In this document: piece after piece, positions 1 through 12,211 of the stretch
How the letters are laid out: every line of letters starts with the position of its first letter
Numbering within the stretch: position 1 is the first letter of the stretch
From: Zingiber officinale
Lineage: Eukaryota; Streptophyta; Magnoliopsida; Zingiberales; Zingiberaceae
Assembly (NCBI RefSeq): GCF_018446385.1
Contig: NC_056000.1
Location: 52,546,722 to 52,610,721, forward strand
Length of the DNA stretch: 64,000 bases
Reading direction: 5' to 3'
The notes under the pieces: generated by a model
The model's input: only the letters and a program-made list of their open reading frames with translations
Told to the model about the DNA's origin: nothing
Databases searched by the model: none
Translations under genes and position numbers: made by a program

Positions 1-1873
1 TGAGCATATATCGACTGATGAACATGTCGACTATTCATGGTCAAATAGAATTGCTAAGTGCTGATCTACAAGTGTAACGTTCAAATTTAGTGAAACAATC
101 AAATAATAATGATGATTAGTTGACTAATAGGTGAAAATTAACTTCAAAACTATATAGAAGATTTTTGGAGTCAAATTTTGGAAGTTCTGGAGGCAAAAGT
201 GTTATAACATTTCCAAACTACAAAGCAACTAACAATGATTAAAAGCTAAGATTTAGTTTATAAATTATTTCATTTACATTTGATCTTTTGTTTTGGAGAC
301 AAACATTGCTGGTACAAGAATAGGTGTTGTAAAGAATTTCTGTCTTTGTATACTATACAGTAGGAGAAGTAGTTGTGATTTCGCTAGGACTATAGGCCAT
401 GAAAAATTAATCCGATGTTCAAACCACATTAAATCAGTTTATCATTTTCCTTGTCTTTTCTTTCGTGGAGTAGAAATTAAAAGTTCGGAACCACATTAAA
501 TCGGTTTATCTTTGTGCTTGTGTTCTCTTTTATGGTGTATGTTTTTATTTCCCCTACATATCGAGGTATTATAGATAAGCACGCAATCGACGAAAGTTTT
601 AAATCACTATTGTCGCCAACCATCTCAGCATTTATATGATAATATTGACACTATCCGATGAGCATTCTATAAATTAATTAAATTAATTTAATAACCGAAA
701 CGAAGTAAAGTTGCCTAAAATCAAATTAAAAATTAATTATTTCAGTTAATATGGAATTAATTTAATTTATTTAAAAAATAATTAAAAAATTCATATAAAA
801 TTAATACTAAATTAATTAAATGGTCACGATTGTACCTGACATTATTTACCTTGCAGAAGTCCGTGTAGCACTCTCGTTTACATGGAATAAAAAAAAATAT
901 TATTTTAAAAAAAAATATTAAAGGAATTATGTAATTTATCAAAATTTCTATTTGATCATTAATTATATAAAGTAAATTACTAAAAAACAAATCCGATCTT
1001 ATCTTCAGAACTCCTTTAAAAAAAACCGTAAAAAAATAAATTCAACTAAACTCGTTGGATATAATAACCAATCTTGTCCATAAAATTTTTACATCAACTA
1101 CTAGCACCTCGTTTGAAAAAAAAAAAAATTCTTATAAATTCACTATAACTAAATTCACATCAACTACTAGCACATTATTCTTATAAAATCATGAATGTCT
1201 GAATGACAATCTAAATATCCTACCATTATACCATAATCTCAGTGACACCTTTGGAACTACTTAACGTCACTGCTAAGTTTATTATTGAATTACTGCTCAA
1301 CATAAAACTTAGAAAGTTTATCATATCCATTGATTGATATTAAATTCACATAACAGAATTCAGCCCTGAATTTGTTGCTCAGGTAAAGATAATTTCAATA
1401 ATTGTTAGATAGCATTAAAAAAAACCCTAAATCAGTAGTCCAAAGAAGTTAAAAGAGTCACTGATAATTACACAGTTCTTTGTGCATCTGATAAATTTGA
1501 GATTAAAATAAACGAATATTATTAAAAGCAATTTAATAAATTGAGACCTCAAAATATTTTAGCTTCACATGGATGGCACATTTTTTGTTTTAATAGAACC
1601 ATTAAAAGTGCCTCAGCATAAATAGATAAGCACTTTCATTTGCTAAGCAAGGTCTTAGCTTATATACAGATTGCAAAGATTGATTGGCTGAAACCTCAAA
1701 CAAGATTAAAAAATGTTGGAAATTAATTTCTAGTTGCCTTTGTTAATCACAAATAAACAGCAACCTGATTGATTAAGTCTCAATCCATGAAATATGACTC
1801 ACAATTTTATATCCAAAAGGAATACTTTCTATGCTAAAGAAAAAATAATTTGTATCAAAAGATCACCAAATGT
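1..1873. other. AT-rich intergenic sequence
   Basis: No supported gene. The stretch is strongly AT-rich with stop codons in every frame. It lies downstream of the minus-strand DUF1640 gene, so its right end should hold that gene's 3' UTR and polyadenylation signals. The few open frames here are short, begin at TTG or lack any recognisable composition. Confidence 0.6.
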
Positions 1874-4800
1874 TCACAGATTTTTCATCCAAATACGCAC
1901 AAAAGCAAGACCAACTGTTGATATTGAAACAATAGTACCAACGCAGTATTTTATAACATCGTACTTTGCAGTCTCTAATTGTGTTCTCAATGAGTGAATT
2001 TCCTAATGAACAATAAAAAAAAAAGAAATCAAATTATTAATATTAAATAAATGAAAACTATCAAAATATACTGATATGAAGTACTTTACCCGGTCAAGTT
2101 TATTAGTGAGTTCATTGTTTTCAGTAGCCTGCGTAGCTAGTTCATCACGTATGCGCCTGAATAAAGAAAAGAAAAGTTTTAGGAAAGCTAAGCACAATCT
2201 GTTATAGTGCATTAGAAACTTAATGTTATTCTACTAATAAATGCATAGCCTTTTAGACATTCCCAGAAAGAAAAAATGATAAAAAAAAAACACAATTATA
2301 ATGAATGCTGAAGTCGAAAGGTAATTTATAGAAAATCTATATTAGATTATAAATCAACACGCTTGGTGATTAATTTATTATTTCTAAAGCAAACCTAGCA
2401 AGTTTAAACCAACATTAACAACTTACTAGTCAAAGTAGAATAGTGCCTTCAATAAATACAAAACAAAGCAAACTTAAAAAAAAACTTATGACAAAAAAAC
2501 ATAAACCAATTTATTACCCTCTTTCAAGATTTAAATCCAAACGATGTCCGGCAGTAACTTTATCCACTTCATATCTGCCCAAAATAAATCAATAATTAAA
2601 TTTCATCATGATAGAACTTGAAATTTTAGTACAATTACTTTATTGATGTATTAAAAATTTATATATCAATCACACCTAAGTTCACTTCGCAATTTCTCAA
2701 TATCCCCTTGAAGTTTTCCAGTCTCTCGTTGCAAAGATGAAAAATGATGCTCCTGTAATCAAAAGATAACTTATAAGTGGAATTAACAATGATAAGATAA
2801 TAAGGTTTGAATGAAAAAATAGAATTACATCATTGGTAAATTTAGCATTTTTTAAATAACATTATGAAATGCCATAAAAAAATATAATAAAATAATCTAA
2901 TTAATTGACAGTTATTTGACAATAAACATTTTAACCAAAAAATAGAACTACTAATATTATTAGTCATGAAATAAAATAATATTATTTTTAGAGACATTGA
3001 TTCACTACTTTGATATTTATAAAAGATTAATCAAATTCTAATAATAAAATTGTATGATTAATGACAATTTCAATTGTAAAGACAATGTCATTGAGTCTAA
3101 ATACAAAAGTACAATAAAAATTAAGGCTAAAAAATTAAATCTAATCTTCAAACTAAACTAGGACATAAAGATAGAAGCCTAAATACAATCCAACGTCACT
3201 TAAATCTGAAATATTATCATAATCATAATTTTATACTACCTAAAAGCTCAGCTCAAGTAAAACATATAGCAGTATAGCATGATAAAACATGGTAGAGGGA
3301 TAAATAATCCATTTACCCACTCAAGTACTCAAGACATAATTGTTGTAGAATTTAATTTGCATTATTAATAAATCATTTGTAATTTGATAACCTTTTATTC
3401 TATTTTCCACAACAATAAGGCAAAATGAACAAACAACATAAGTCACTATCATATTAAGATTTGAAAATTTTCACAGCCTAAACTCAAGCTTGGCATGAGG
3501 TTCAAACTCCAAAGCACCTTTATGCATTTTTTTGATTACATCTCTTTCCCCAAAACTAAATTCTCATTCACATTGAAACTAGGGATAATTGGCTACATAC
3601 ATTCAACATGATTGGAGGCATTCACTAAAAAAAAATAAAATAATTGTTGCGTATAGCATGAAGGGATTATTTGGTAAAGAATCTCCCTTTTAGAATTTCA
3701 TAATGATGACAAACTAATAAACAACAATTGTGAAGATAACATTAGGAAATAACTAACTATGACTCAAAATAGATACACTTTGTATATTTTCAACACAACA
3801 TCTAAATATATTTCTCTAACCCAAGGCATTCTCTAATTTGTGGGGAGATAAAAGGCCACTTGACTTTATACAAGTAACCATAATAACAGAAAAAAAAAGG
3901 CAAAAACATTTGTACCAACAAATAATAAACTAACTAATGACAAAATGAACTTTTGATCTAATCTACCAATGCTTAACCTATACATAAAAATAGAGTCTAA
4001 AACTATGCCAAGCCACAATTTTTTCAAAAACAAAAAATTTATAAATAAAAATTCCTAGCCTTAAATCTTCACAATGAACCAGTTATGTATGAAAATTTCA
4101 ATTATCAGTGGGCAAGTAAAGTATTATACATGAAAATTTCAAATAAATGATAATGACTAGCAGACCAATTAGTTAGGAAGTAAAATACTAGCATGAACTT
4201 CTATAATATAAATCAACTAGTTGGAAAGTAAAAATATTAACATGAACTTATTAAGTATATGATTCCGAGAAAGAATGTTGACAATAAGTAGTGTCGACAA
4301 AATAATGACGCTATAACATATTTTAGAGTTCATAAGAATCATATAAATTGTAACTTTTTATACACAAAACACTTTAATGGACAAAAAAAAATTCAATTAG
4401 CTAAATACAAATATTAAGAATCAAACAAATAAAAAAGAATAACTATTTATGGCATGGTAATCTTCAAAATAGATAAAATTATTTGTCAATTAGTTAAACA
4501 AAGTATGAGATATATCTACACTTATTACCTGAGTGCTCTTTATTTCAGACTTGAATTTTGATAAATTAGAATCTTGAATCATCTCAATCTATATAAAACA
4601 TTAAATAAGTTATCAATTTTTGTAAATAATGACATAATAAACCTAAAAAAATAAATAAAAAGAGAAGTTGTAAACCTTATCCATCTCAGATTTTGATACA
4701 AATGACTGTATCACATTCTCTAAACTATCATTCAAAGTCTCTGTGATAGTTGATGTGATAGCCTCTGCTTGCTTAGTCGGCAATCCTTGTGTTTCTAATT

Positions 4801-5076
4801 TCCTAACCTGCAAAAATTCAAACACTTAGTCACCTGTAAAACGCCATATGCAAATATAATACAGTGTATAGAACCAACCAAAGCTAACGTGTCCACAAGG
4901 TAAACTCTATTTACTCTATTTCCATTAGTCTTCACAAGCTGCGAAGAGAAGTGTCGTAAGAGTGGAGAAGAATCGGATAAATGAAAATCAACGGGCCGCA
5001 TCAACGACAAACAATGAAACCCTAGATTAACACCGCCTCTCCTAAAAATGAGGGATGCGAGGGATACACGTGGCAT
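1874..5076 (-). CDS. DUF1640 / CCDC90-family mitochondrial coiled-coil protein, seven exons
   Basis: Related proteins (CCDC90/MCUR1 of animals, Fmp32 of yeast) are mitochondrial inner-membrane proteins linked to the calcium uniporter or respiratory-chain assembly; the plant role is not settled. Exons read on the minus strand: 5076-4879, 4807-4676, 4588-4529, 2752-2676, 2574-2518, 2156-2090 and 2002-1874, all with GT-AG introns and matching phases, giving 239 aa. The order is an N-terminal segment rich in R and S that could be a mitochondrial presequence, a conserved LVDTLALVRKLE..G segment, the motif TKQAEAIT, a central coiled coil (about residues 100-200, with LQRETGKLQGDIEKLR and LDLNLERGRIRDEL), and one C-terminal hydrophobic helix (YCVGTIVSISTVGLAFVRIW) near residue 225. 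The ATG at 5076 is the first in frame; a TAG lies in frame just upstream. Introns are AT-rich and hold nothing I recognise. Exon joins are my reading; the family call is strong. Confidence 0.9.
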
Positions 5077-5231
5077 TGATATATGCAAAAACGATATAGA
5101 AGAGAAGCTAAAAAACAGGCAATGCTTCTAATCCCTTTGCTGTGAAACTTTAGGAGAAAAGGGAGGTGGCGAAGTTTCAGGAGAAAAAAGGAGGCAACGG
5201 CCGCGGCTCTTATGAAACTCCAGGAGAAAAA

Positions 5232-5260
5232 GGAGGCGGAGGCGGAGGCGGAGGCGGCGG
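5232..5260. repeat. GGAGGC trinucleotide-type microsatellite in the leader of the DUF1640 gene
   Basis: Four to five tandem GGAGGC/GGCGGA units lie about 160 bp upstream of the ATG at 5076, in a short GC-rich island (about 5160-5340) standing in AT-rich surroundings. This is probably 5' UTR or core promoter. Confidence 0.6.
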
Positions 5261-5349
5261 CTCTCGTGGAGCTCCCGGGGAAGAAAAAACAAAAAAGGAT
5301 GCGGCCTAGCCCTAGGAGAAATGGGGGGCGGCGAGCGCCACTCTCAGAG

Positions 5350-7084
5350 GATCGCTACTCAAATTATGATTTATGATTGCAAACATATAATATTTATTAT
5401 AGTATTGTTTATTTCATATATTGTATTCCTGAAATTTCTATTTTCCCCTAATAAGAATAAATGATATATACACAACATACAACATAAAACAATTTTAACT
5501 TTTTATCTTTTTAGACGTAATCTAATTTTACTATTTCCATAGCTTATTTTACTATTTCCATCGCTTTCTTCTCACTATAATTTTTCATCGTTCTCTCCTT
5601 TACTTTATTTCCATATTAAAATTTTTATAGAATAATAGTATTAGTATTGAATAATATTATTTAATTATTTGATAATAAATATTTATTTTATATAATATAT
5701 CCATGCATAATGACTAGTATCAATAATTTACTATGTGACGTAACAAACAAGGTCATTCATTCTTAGAATATCTCCAATGTAAAGTTTTAAAAGAGGTTTG
5801 TAAAATGAAAAAATTAAATAAAAAAATTCTAACTAATGTGGATGTAAAGTTTGAAGTTTGTTGTTAAAGAATAGTAGTGAAATTTTAAAACTATTTTTTT
5901 GTGTTATGCATATTACATATTATAAAATGGAGCATACAAAAATCATTTAAAACTCTAACTATTAGAAATATTTCAATAGATTTTTAGAATGTTGATGTGA
6001 TATGATGTGATATACTAAGATCATAAAAAAAATTTTGTAAAATTTTAATAATTGAAGATACCTTTAATTTCACTCTCTATCGGAGCAAAATAAGGGAGGA
6101 GATTGACGGATTAGCACAAAAGGAAATGAGGATTAGGGCATCTCAGAAACAAAATTGGGTTCAAAATTTCGAACTCAGCACGTTGTTTTTTTTGACACGT
6201 CAGTAAAAAAAAAAAGGAAATTAAGAACCTCATGAAAAAACTCCAAGATGCCCTTAGGTCATGCAACGTTAAAGTTTCACATAAATTTCCCACGTAATGA
6301 TCTAGCAGTCTTAATAATTCAAATGCGGAATACACAGTTGGTACTCCAAATTTTGAATTCTAGGTATGTTTGTTAGGGAAGTATTTATTTTGACTTTATT
6401 GAGATTTGAACCCAGATTTTATTATGATAATACCTTATGTGTTAATCATTAGATTCATTCTAAAGGAGATAGGTATGTTTACCACCAAGCCATAGTCACG
6501 TGGTGCATGATATTTTTATTTTTAAAATATCATTCATCCACTCATCTTGATCTATCTTACCATAAGGGTGTCTGTAATGGTGGATTTACAAAATCAAAGA
6601 AGTAGGGTTTTATAAACCTAATTACATTACACCACTTTAAAAAGCTGAGAACTAATGGCTTCATAGTGCTTTTAAGAATAAAATATTGAATAGACATGAG
6701 TCTCATGCTAATTGTCAAGCAAATGTTTAATTTTTTTTAAAAAAAACTTAATCAAATGAATGTTGTATATTATAAATAAATATATATTATTAATATGTAT
6801 TATTAATAAATTAATTAACATGTATATTATAAATATATATTTATGATAATATATAAATAAATAGTAAATAAGATAGTAAATAAAAAATATAGATATTGAT
6901 GTGGTGGGTTTAATATAAAATTATTTGTTGGGTTTATGATTATAAAAAGAAGTTTATAAAAATTATAAAATTTTTATTTTTGATGTGATAATGATGTGAC
7001 ATAATAAGTCCCACGGTAAAATTGGATTTATAAGTTTAGATTTACAGTTACTCTTAATTCCGCGTGAAGAATTCGACGTGTAAT
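5350..7084. other. AT-rich intergenic spacer with two possible MITE-like units
   Basis: No gene is supported. Two blocks have loosely matching inverted ends of the kind seen in small non-autonomous DNA elements: about 5765-6066 (left TATCTCCAATGTAAAGTTTTA, right end reading TATCTTCAATTATTAAAATT on the other strand) and about 6556-7053 (left GTGTCTGTAATGGTGGATTTA, right AGTAACTGTAAATCTAAAC). The ends are diverged and I could not define target duplications, so these are tentative. Confidence 0.35.
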
Positions 7085-7383
7085 TGTCGGGTTCCTAACT
7101 GTTGACTTTCGACGCACACATAGCCAACCCTTTCTTAGGCTTTCCCTTCCCATGCTTCAGCCATTACCATCAGAACAGATGACTCCAAAAATATGTTCAG
7201 GCCAAGTATCTCTCACTGAAGTGACCCGACATCCCATGATCGAAGCATCCTTGTCTTCTACTTGCTGTCAAGTATTCATCACCATTACTCGCATCCCATC
7301 GATTCCGCCAGCAACTGCAACAGTGCATGTTCGACATTTCTTCCGTTTTGTCACCGAGTTTTCTCTTTCGGACCATATATAAC
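7085..7383 (+). promoter_or_regulatory. Probable SAUR promoter: TGTCGG elements and TATA box
   Basis: A TATA box (CATATATAAC, about 7374-7383) lies 240 bp upstream of the SAUR start codon. Two TGTCGG sequences, the high-affinity form of the auxin-response-factor site, lie upstream: one at 7085-7090 on the plus strand and one at 7226-7231 on the minus strand. SAUR genes are classic early auxin targets, so the placement fits, but hexamers occur by chance and binding is inferred. Confidence 0.45.
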
Positions 7384-7604
7384 AACACAGCGAGAAGCCA
7401 ACGAAGAGCATTCAATTATTTCTCAGCTCTATTCCCCCACTTCTTGTTTCACTTCAAACTCGATTAGTTCCAAGGAAGAATGTCGATCGTATGAGTCGAG
7501 TCTTGATTCCATGTTCCAGAGGCGTCCAGATCGGGAGGAGAAAGTGACAGAGCAGGGAGTAGTGCCGATAAATAGCTAGCCTAGTAGAAGTAGAGGAGTA
7601 CTCC

Positions 7605-7616
7605 ATGCTTCCATAG
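7605..7616 (+). other. Minimal uORF (3 codons plus stop) before the SAUR gene
   Basis: ATG CTT CCA TAG lies in the presumed leader, with the stop six bases before the SAUR ATG at 7623. It would be met first by scanning ribosomes if transcription begins near the TATA box at 7374-7383. Confidence 0.4.
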
Positions 7617-7622
7617 CTATCC

Positions 7623-7916
7623 ATGGCTAATTACTTGAAGAGTGTGATGAGGAAGCTGCAGAGAAGGCTGCAGGGTGGCTTTAGGAAGGAGGAGCGAGTG
7701 CCGGATGACGTGAAGACAGGCCACGTCGCGGTGCACGCCATGGCGGTCGAGGGCCGCGAGCTGCAGAGGTTCATCGTGGAGGTGACTGAGCTGGGGAGGC
7801 CGGAGTTCATGAGGCTGCTGGAGAGAGCGGAGGAGGAGTTCGGGTATGAGCAGGAGGGCGTGCTGGTCGTGCCTTGCTGTGCTGATGAGCTCCAAAAGAT
7901 ACTTAATCACAATTAA
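7623..7916 (+). CDS. SAUR family auxin-responsive protein
   Basis: A 97-aa intronless protein of the small auxin up RNA (SAUR) family. SAURs promote cell expansion by inhibiting PP2C.D phosphatases and so activating plasma-membrane proton pumps. Residues 1-30 are basic (KSVMRKLQRRLQGGFRKEER). The SAUR domain follows, about 31-93: TGHVAVHAMAVEGRELQRF, then IVEVTELGRPEFMRLLERAEEEFGYE, then a C-terminal V.VPC..DELQKIL. The AEEEFGY core and VPC motif are family hallmarks, and the length is usual for SAURs. The start has an ATGGC context, and there is a plausible promoter with auxin-type motifs upstream. The codons are GC-rich compared with the flanks. It stands alone here, not in the tandem cluster often seen for this family. 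The opposite-strand frame of equal length is a shadow. Confidence 0.9.
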   Translation: MANYLKSVMRKLQRRLQGGFRKEERVPDDVKTGHVAVHAMAVEGRELQRFIVEVTELGRPEFMRLLERAEEEFGYEQEGVLVVPCCADELQKILNHN

Positions 7917-8343
7917 TTACTGGTGTATTTGTAGACTTAATTAATTAATCACAATCATATATATGCACAATTAATAGTCCTTGGTCAGCTGTCTTGCTCT
8001 CGTATATCATTCCAAGTTTCATGCTAGATGTCTCAAAGTCAAATGAATTATGCCTTGACTTCAATTTGATAGTTTGACGTGCTCTCATGATTGAATACAT
8101 ACAAATGTCAACCTAATTCTTTAGGAAGACATGTTGAATTCCTCTAATTAATCACTCGATGATGATTATTATTATAGTTGTATATGTTATATATCCACCT
8201 ATGACACACATCAACCCTTATTTGATTTTGCATATATAAATAATAAATTCATCTGCATAAACCATTCTTTACTATTTTTGTTCAGTTTAGATAATCGTGA
8301 TACTCTAGAGGTTGGCACTATAACAGACTTCGGTGCGATCTCA
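7917..8343. other. SAUR 3' flank, no gene seen
   Basis: AT-rich sequence between the SAUR stop codon and the CACTA target duplication. It should contain the SAUR 3' UTR. No open frame or repeat is convincing. Confidence 0.5.
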
Positions 8344-8359
8344 TTTCACTAGAAAAAAT

Positions 8360-8875
8360 ATAAAAAATAGAGACAGATTTTTTCTATCGCTAAATGAATT
8401 TTGCGACGGAAAGTGTTTAATTCGTCGGCCATATATCGATCGTTACTACATTACCAACGGTGATTTAGCCATCCGTCGAAAAATTTAGTGATGGATATTT
8501 AAATTTATATTGCTAAAAGTCAAACGGAACAATATTTAAATGTCTGTCTCTATAAGCGATGAAATATTTAAATATCCGTCTCCAACAGAGACGGATATTT
8601 AAACAAATCGTCGCAGAATAGCGACAGCATATTTAAAATCTGTCACTATTTGCGACGGAATATTTAAAAATTCATCGCTATTTAGTGACGGATTGTTTAA
8701 ATATGTTTAAATATCCGTCGCTATTTGGTTATTTTATAGATATCGTTCATATCGTCCGTGATATTAGTGACGGAAAATTGACTTTCCGTCGTTAATAACG
8801 ATGGAATTTAGAAATAAACCGTCACTAATAGCAACGGAAAGTCAATTTTCCATCGCTAATTTATTGTTCAGGTTT
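8360..8875. repeat. CACTA left subterminal repeat array
   Basis: Many degenerate copies of a 10-15 bp motif (GCGACGGA, ATATTTAAAT, TCCGTCGCTA) in both orientations, forming short palindromes such as GGATATTTAAATATCC. In this superfamily subterminal repeats are the binding sites of the TnpA-type protein. Confidence 0.8.
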
Positions 8876-9629
8876 TCTGAATCTCTTTTTTTTTTTAGTT
8901 TTCCTTGTTTACATATTAATAAAAATCACTACACATCAAACTCATAATACTTAACAACAAACCTTACTACACATCAAAAATTACATTATAACAAACTCAC
9001 AACACATCACAAACAACACAACAATCTAGTTAAAATAAACTGAACTAGATACATAATAATAAAATCCAAACACATGTCCGAGTCTAATACAAGATAAAGT
9101 TTCTCCAATAAAAAATAATCTAATACAATACATTCTAAGCAAAATAAGGAACTATCGCTTCTGCGTCCTGCATGAAATATTATTAAGATTAGTTATGAAT
9201 AGAAAATACGATATTAAACTATGAAGGATAAATTATTTATCTTAAACTAATAAGTAGTTTAGCTAACGAATATTTTTAAAAATACATACATGCATTCCTG
9301 AATAAAACACATGTCAAATATGATTATGGAAATATACAAGTCTATCATATATGTATATAATTATTAACAAAAAAATATATTATTTTTTAATTGAATTAAA
9401 AGTTAAGATAAATTATATATACCTCAAAATAATATACTATGTAGGGGACTCATCGGGATCCTGTGTGTCCTGGGACTCCAAATGATGTGGGCCAATCATC
9501 TGTGAATTCGGAGATAACGTCGCTGCAAATGCTTGCATATGACAAACTATTGTCTCAGTCTGAGCCTGTCACCGCCGCATGTCTTGTATCTCTATGTCCC
9601 TCCCGGCCATTGTCTGCTCCAATGACCAT

Positions 9630-9862
9630 AGTCAAGTTTGCAAGTCCTCATTTTCCTCCCACAATTCTCATACCTCACTAGATGAGGAGGAGGAAGTAGG
9701 GCGACCCTTGATCCCTGGAGTCCTCATTCGCTCATACATAACTTTGGCCTGAAAGTCAAGCCCATAGAGGAATGTCTTCTTCTTTCCACCGACGACATCA
9801 TAATAAATGTCATTAACTGCATCAGTGGAAAGAGGTTGTTACCCCTCTCCCTCTGCATTAGG
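9630..9862 (-). pseudogene. CACTA accessory protein remnant (Ptta/En/Spm plant transposase type)
   Basis: On the minus strand the frame reads STDAVNDIYYDVVGGKKKT, then FLYGLDFQAKVMYERMR and a serine run before a stop. This resembles the C-terminal part of the plant Ptta/En/Spm transposase family, second gene of CACTA elements. Continuing past the stop, the frame still shows E/Q-rich coiled-coil-like sequence, so the stop is probably a later mutation. Only a fragment is left. Confidence 0.6.
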
Positions 9863-10315
9863 TTGAGACGCCTCAACAACCCCTAGTGGTCATTGCTTCG
9901 TATGCCAAAATAATATTTTTAGTAATCTCCACATAAAGTGTACAATTATATTCACGAAATTTAATATACTTACATTAATTGCTGAGGAATGCTCATCAAC
10001 AAATGACTTATCCTTCTTTTTATAAGTTTTATTAAATATCTCCCAACAAGTGGGAGGTTTCTATAATTTAACTGTCCGTGTACAAAAAATACAAATACAT
10101 TGCAAAGGAAGAAAATATTGTATCAAGATGTTTCCACACTGGTGAATCACAAGAATGACACATTTATCGCCGTCGTGTACATGGTTTTAATGCCACCTCA
10201 TGTGACTTGCTGTTGTGGTAGATGATTACGAGCGTTGGAGCCTAGCAGTTAACGAGAAGTAATACATGACTTTCAAGGGAATATTTTTCTTCTTCTTTCC
10301 AAACATGAGACTACT

Positions 10316-11065
10316 CTACTTATAACGAGGCTGATTACACATTCTGCATTCCATCAGTTCACTATCTTCATTCCAAAAGATCATGCAATTATTGATACAA
10401 TAATGAATCTTCTCTACTGGTAAACCCAAATTTCTAATCAATTTCTTTGCATTGTAGAATCTATCAGTCATGCAATTATAAGTGAGAAGCAACTCTGACA
10501 TCAATTGATATATTTCATCATAACATCATTCAGAGAAACGATGTTCTACCTTCATATTCAGTAATCTTGCAGTAGTTGATAGTTGAGAATGACCAGAAGG
10601 AATGCCTTCCCACAATTCTCTCTCACTAGCCTTCAACATGTCATGCATTTTCTAAACTTCTAGTGTAGGTATTTCCTCTATGTTTGATTGATCATATGCA
10701 TTCATTGCATTATAAACCATTGATTGCATTGCATTTACATCAACAAATGATTCCTCTGGAGCAATCGGGTAGGACGATGAAGCAATGGAAGGTTTAGTTT
10801 CTTCAAATACATACGACTCTCCATGACAATACTAGTTGTAATAATTTGAAACAAATTCATATCTACATATATGAGTTTTCACTGTATCCTCATCATGGAA
10901 AGCTGTATTTCTATATCTGCATTGATTACATGGATAGTTTAACTCAACACTATTCAAACATTCTGGATGAGACTTAGCAAAGTTCACAAACTCTTCAACC
11001 CCAGTAAAAAATTCTTGACTAATAAATCCATTGTCTAACCTATTGTACATCCAAGCCTTGTTCAT
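10316..11065 (-). pseudogene. CACTA transposase N-terminal remnant (transposase-associated domain)
   Basis: Begins at an ATG at 11065 with MNKAWMYNRLDNGF..EFF.GVEEFVNFAKSHPE, followed by a C..C pair (YPCNQCRYRN) and H..Y: the transposase-associated domain that opens TNPD/TNP2 proteins. Further on, the same gene shows ELWEGIPSGHSQLS and, after a TGA codon, LLTYNCMTDRFYNAKKLI with a CRMCNQPRYK finger, which leads into the TNP2 domain. The rest of TNP2 (several hundred residues) is absent. Stops break the frame, so this is a pseudogene. Confidence 0.8.
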
Positions 11066-11335
11066 GTATATTGTATCCTAAAGGGAATAAAATTTTGAAT
11101 TATGGTTAATCATGTCAAACTAAGCATAATTATATTTTCAAACATGGTTAATCATACACGTAATATCAATATGGTTAATCATGTAGGTAATATCAATCTA
11201 ATAGTTATCTAAATAAGCAATATAGTATCTAAATAAATAGCATGCATATACACATAAAAATATACTAGCTATTATAGTATTTACACGATTGTGCAAGAGA
11301 AATATAATCTGCTAGCCCCGAAGTAACTCTGCCAA

Positions 11336-11580
11336 AGGCAGGCGGTCGTAGTCGTGGCCTGCCAGAGGTTGCTGGCTATGGCCGTGGCCTGTAAGAGGCT
11401 GCTGGCGGAGGTCGTGGCCTGCAAGAGGTTGTTGGCCGCGACTGTAGCCTGCCAAAGGCTGCCAACCGTGACCTGGCAGAGGTCGTTGAGAGCGACCAAG
11501 CAGAGGCCGCCGAGCGTGGCCAAGCAAAGGCCGCTGGCCGCTGGCCGCGACTAGGTAGAGGTCATCGACTGTGTCCAGGC
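11336..11580. repeat. GC-rich 30-bp minisatellite inside the CACTA element
   Basis: About seven to eight imperfect 30-bp units built around GTCGTGGCCTGCCAGAGG and TTGCTGGC. Because 30 is a multiple of three, several frames stay open on both strands and give 10-residue repeats, but there is no start context or family match, so I do not call a protein. The block is far richer in GC than the rest of the element. Confidence 0.7.
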
Positions 11581-11739
11581 AGTGCCTGACGGGGGTAAGG
11601 AAGAGAAGTTAGAGGAGGAGAATGTACCTTAAGTCGAAGAAAGAGAAGTCGGAGGAGGAAATCGCCAGAGCAACAGGAGAAATGATGTGAAGAGAAAACC
11701 AATGCGTAAGGAAGATCGGCAGCGACTGTGCCCTACTAT

Positions 11740-12200
11740 CCCAAATATTGTGATAGAAATTTAATCCGTCGCTAATAGCGATGGACGACGGATAATTAAA
11801 TACTCGTCGCTAATAGCGATGGATAATTAAATATCCGTCGCTATTAGCGACGAATTAAATTATCGGGTTTAGAAGGCAGAAACATATGCAGCTAACACTA
11901 AGCGACTTATTATCCATCGCTAATAGTGACGGATAATTATTACCTATCGCTATTAACGATGGATTAAATAAATCATAAGATTTAAAGGCAAAAAACATAT
12001 GCATATAGCACAAAGCGGCCGATATTTAAATATCTGTCTCTACTAGTGACAAAATAATTAAATATCTGTCGCTATTAGTGACGGATTAAATTTCATATTT
12101 TAGGTCCATCGCTATTAGCGACTGTGATTAATCGGGTCATCACTATATAGAGACATGAATTTAAGCGTCCGTCGCTAATTCTGTCACTAATAGTTTTTTT
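11740..12200. repeat. CACTA right subterminal repeat array
   Basis: Counterpart of the left subterminal region, with repeated GTCGCTAATAGCGACGGA and ATTAAATATCCGTCGC motifs in both orientations up to the GTAGTG terminus. Confidence 0.8.
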
Positions 12201-12211
12201 TTGTAGTGTTT

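Larger units (their letters stand above)
8347..12208 (-). mobile_element. CACTA (En/Spm-type) DNA transposon, internally deleted
   Basis: The element begins CACTAGAAAAAA and ends TTTTTTTTGTAGTG, that is CACTA termini in inverted orientation, and is flanked by the 3-bp target duplication TTT (8344-8346 and 12209-12211), the size expected for this superfamily. Total length is 3862 bp. Both subterminal regions carry dense inverted repeats of a GACGGATATTTAAATATCCGTCGC type. The coding remnants (9630-9862 and 10316-11065) read on the minus strand. Most of the catalytic TNP2 domain is missing and the frames are broken, so the copy cannot supply its own transposase but may be mobilised in trans. 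Confidence 0.92.

Noticed and set aside
293..499. 68-aa frame near the left edge
   Set aside because: Starts at TTG in AT-rich intergenic sequence, with no conservation pattern or gene context.
11281..11554. Three overlapping frames with alanine/leucine-rich repeats
   Set aside because: Artefact of the 30-bp minisatellite, which keeps frames open on both strands.
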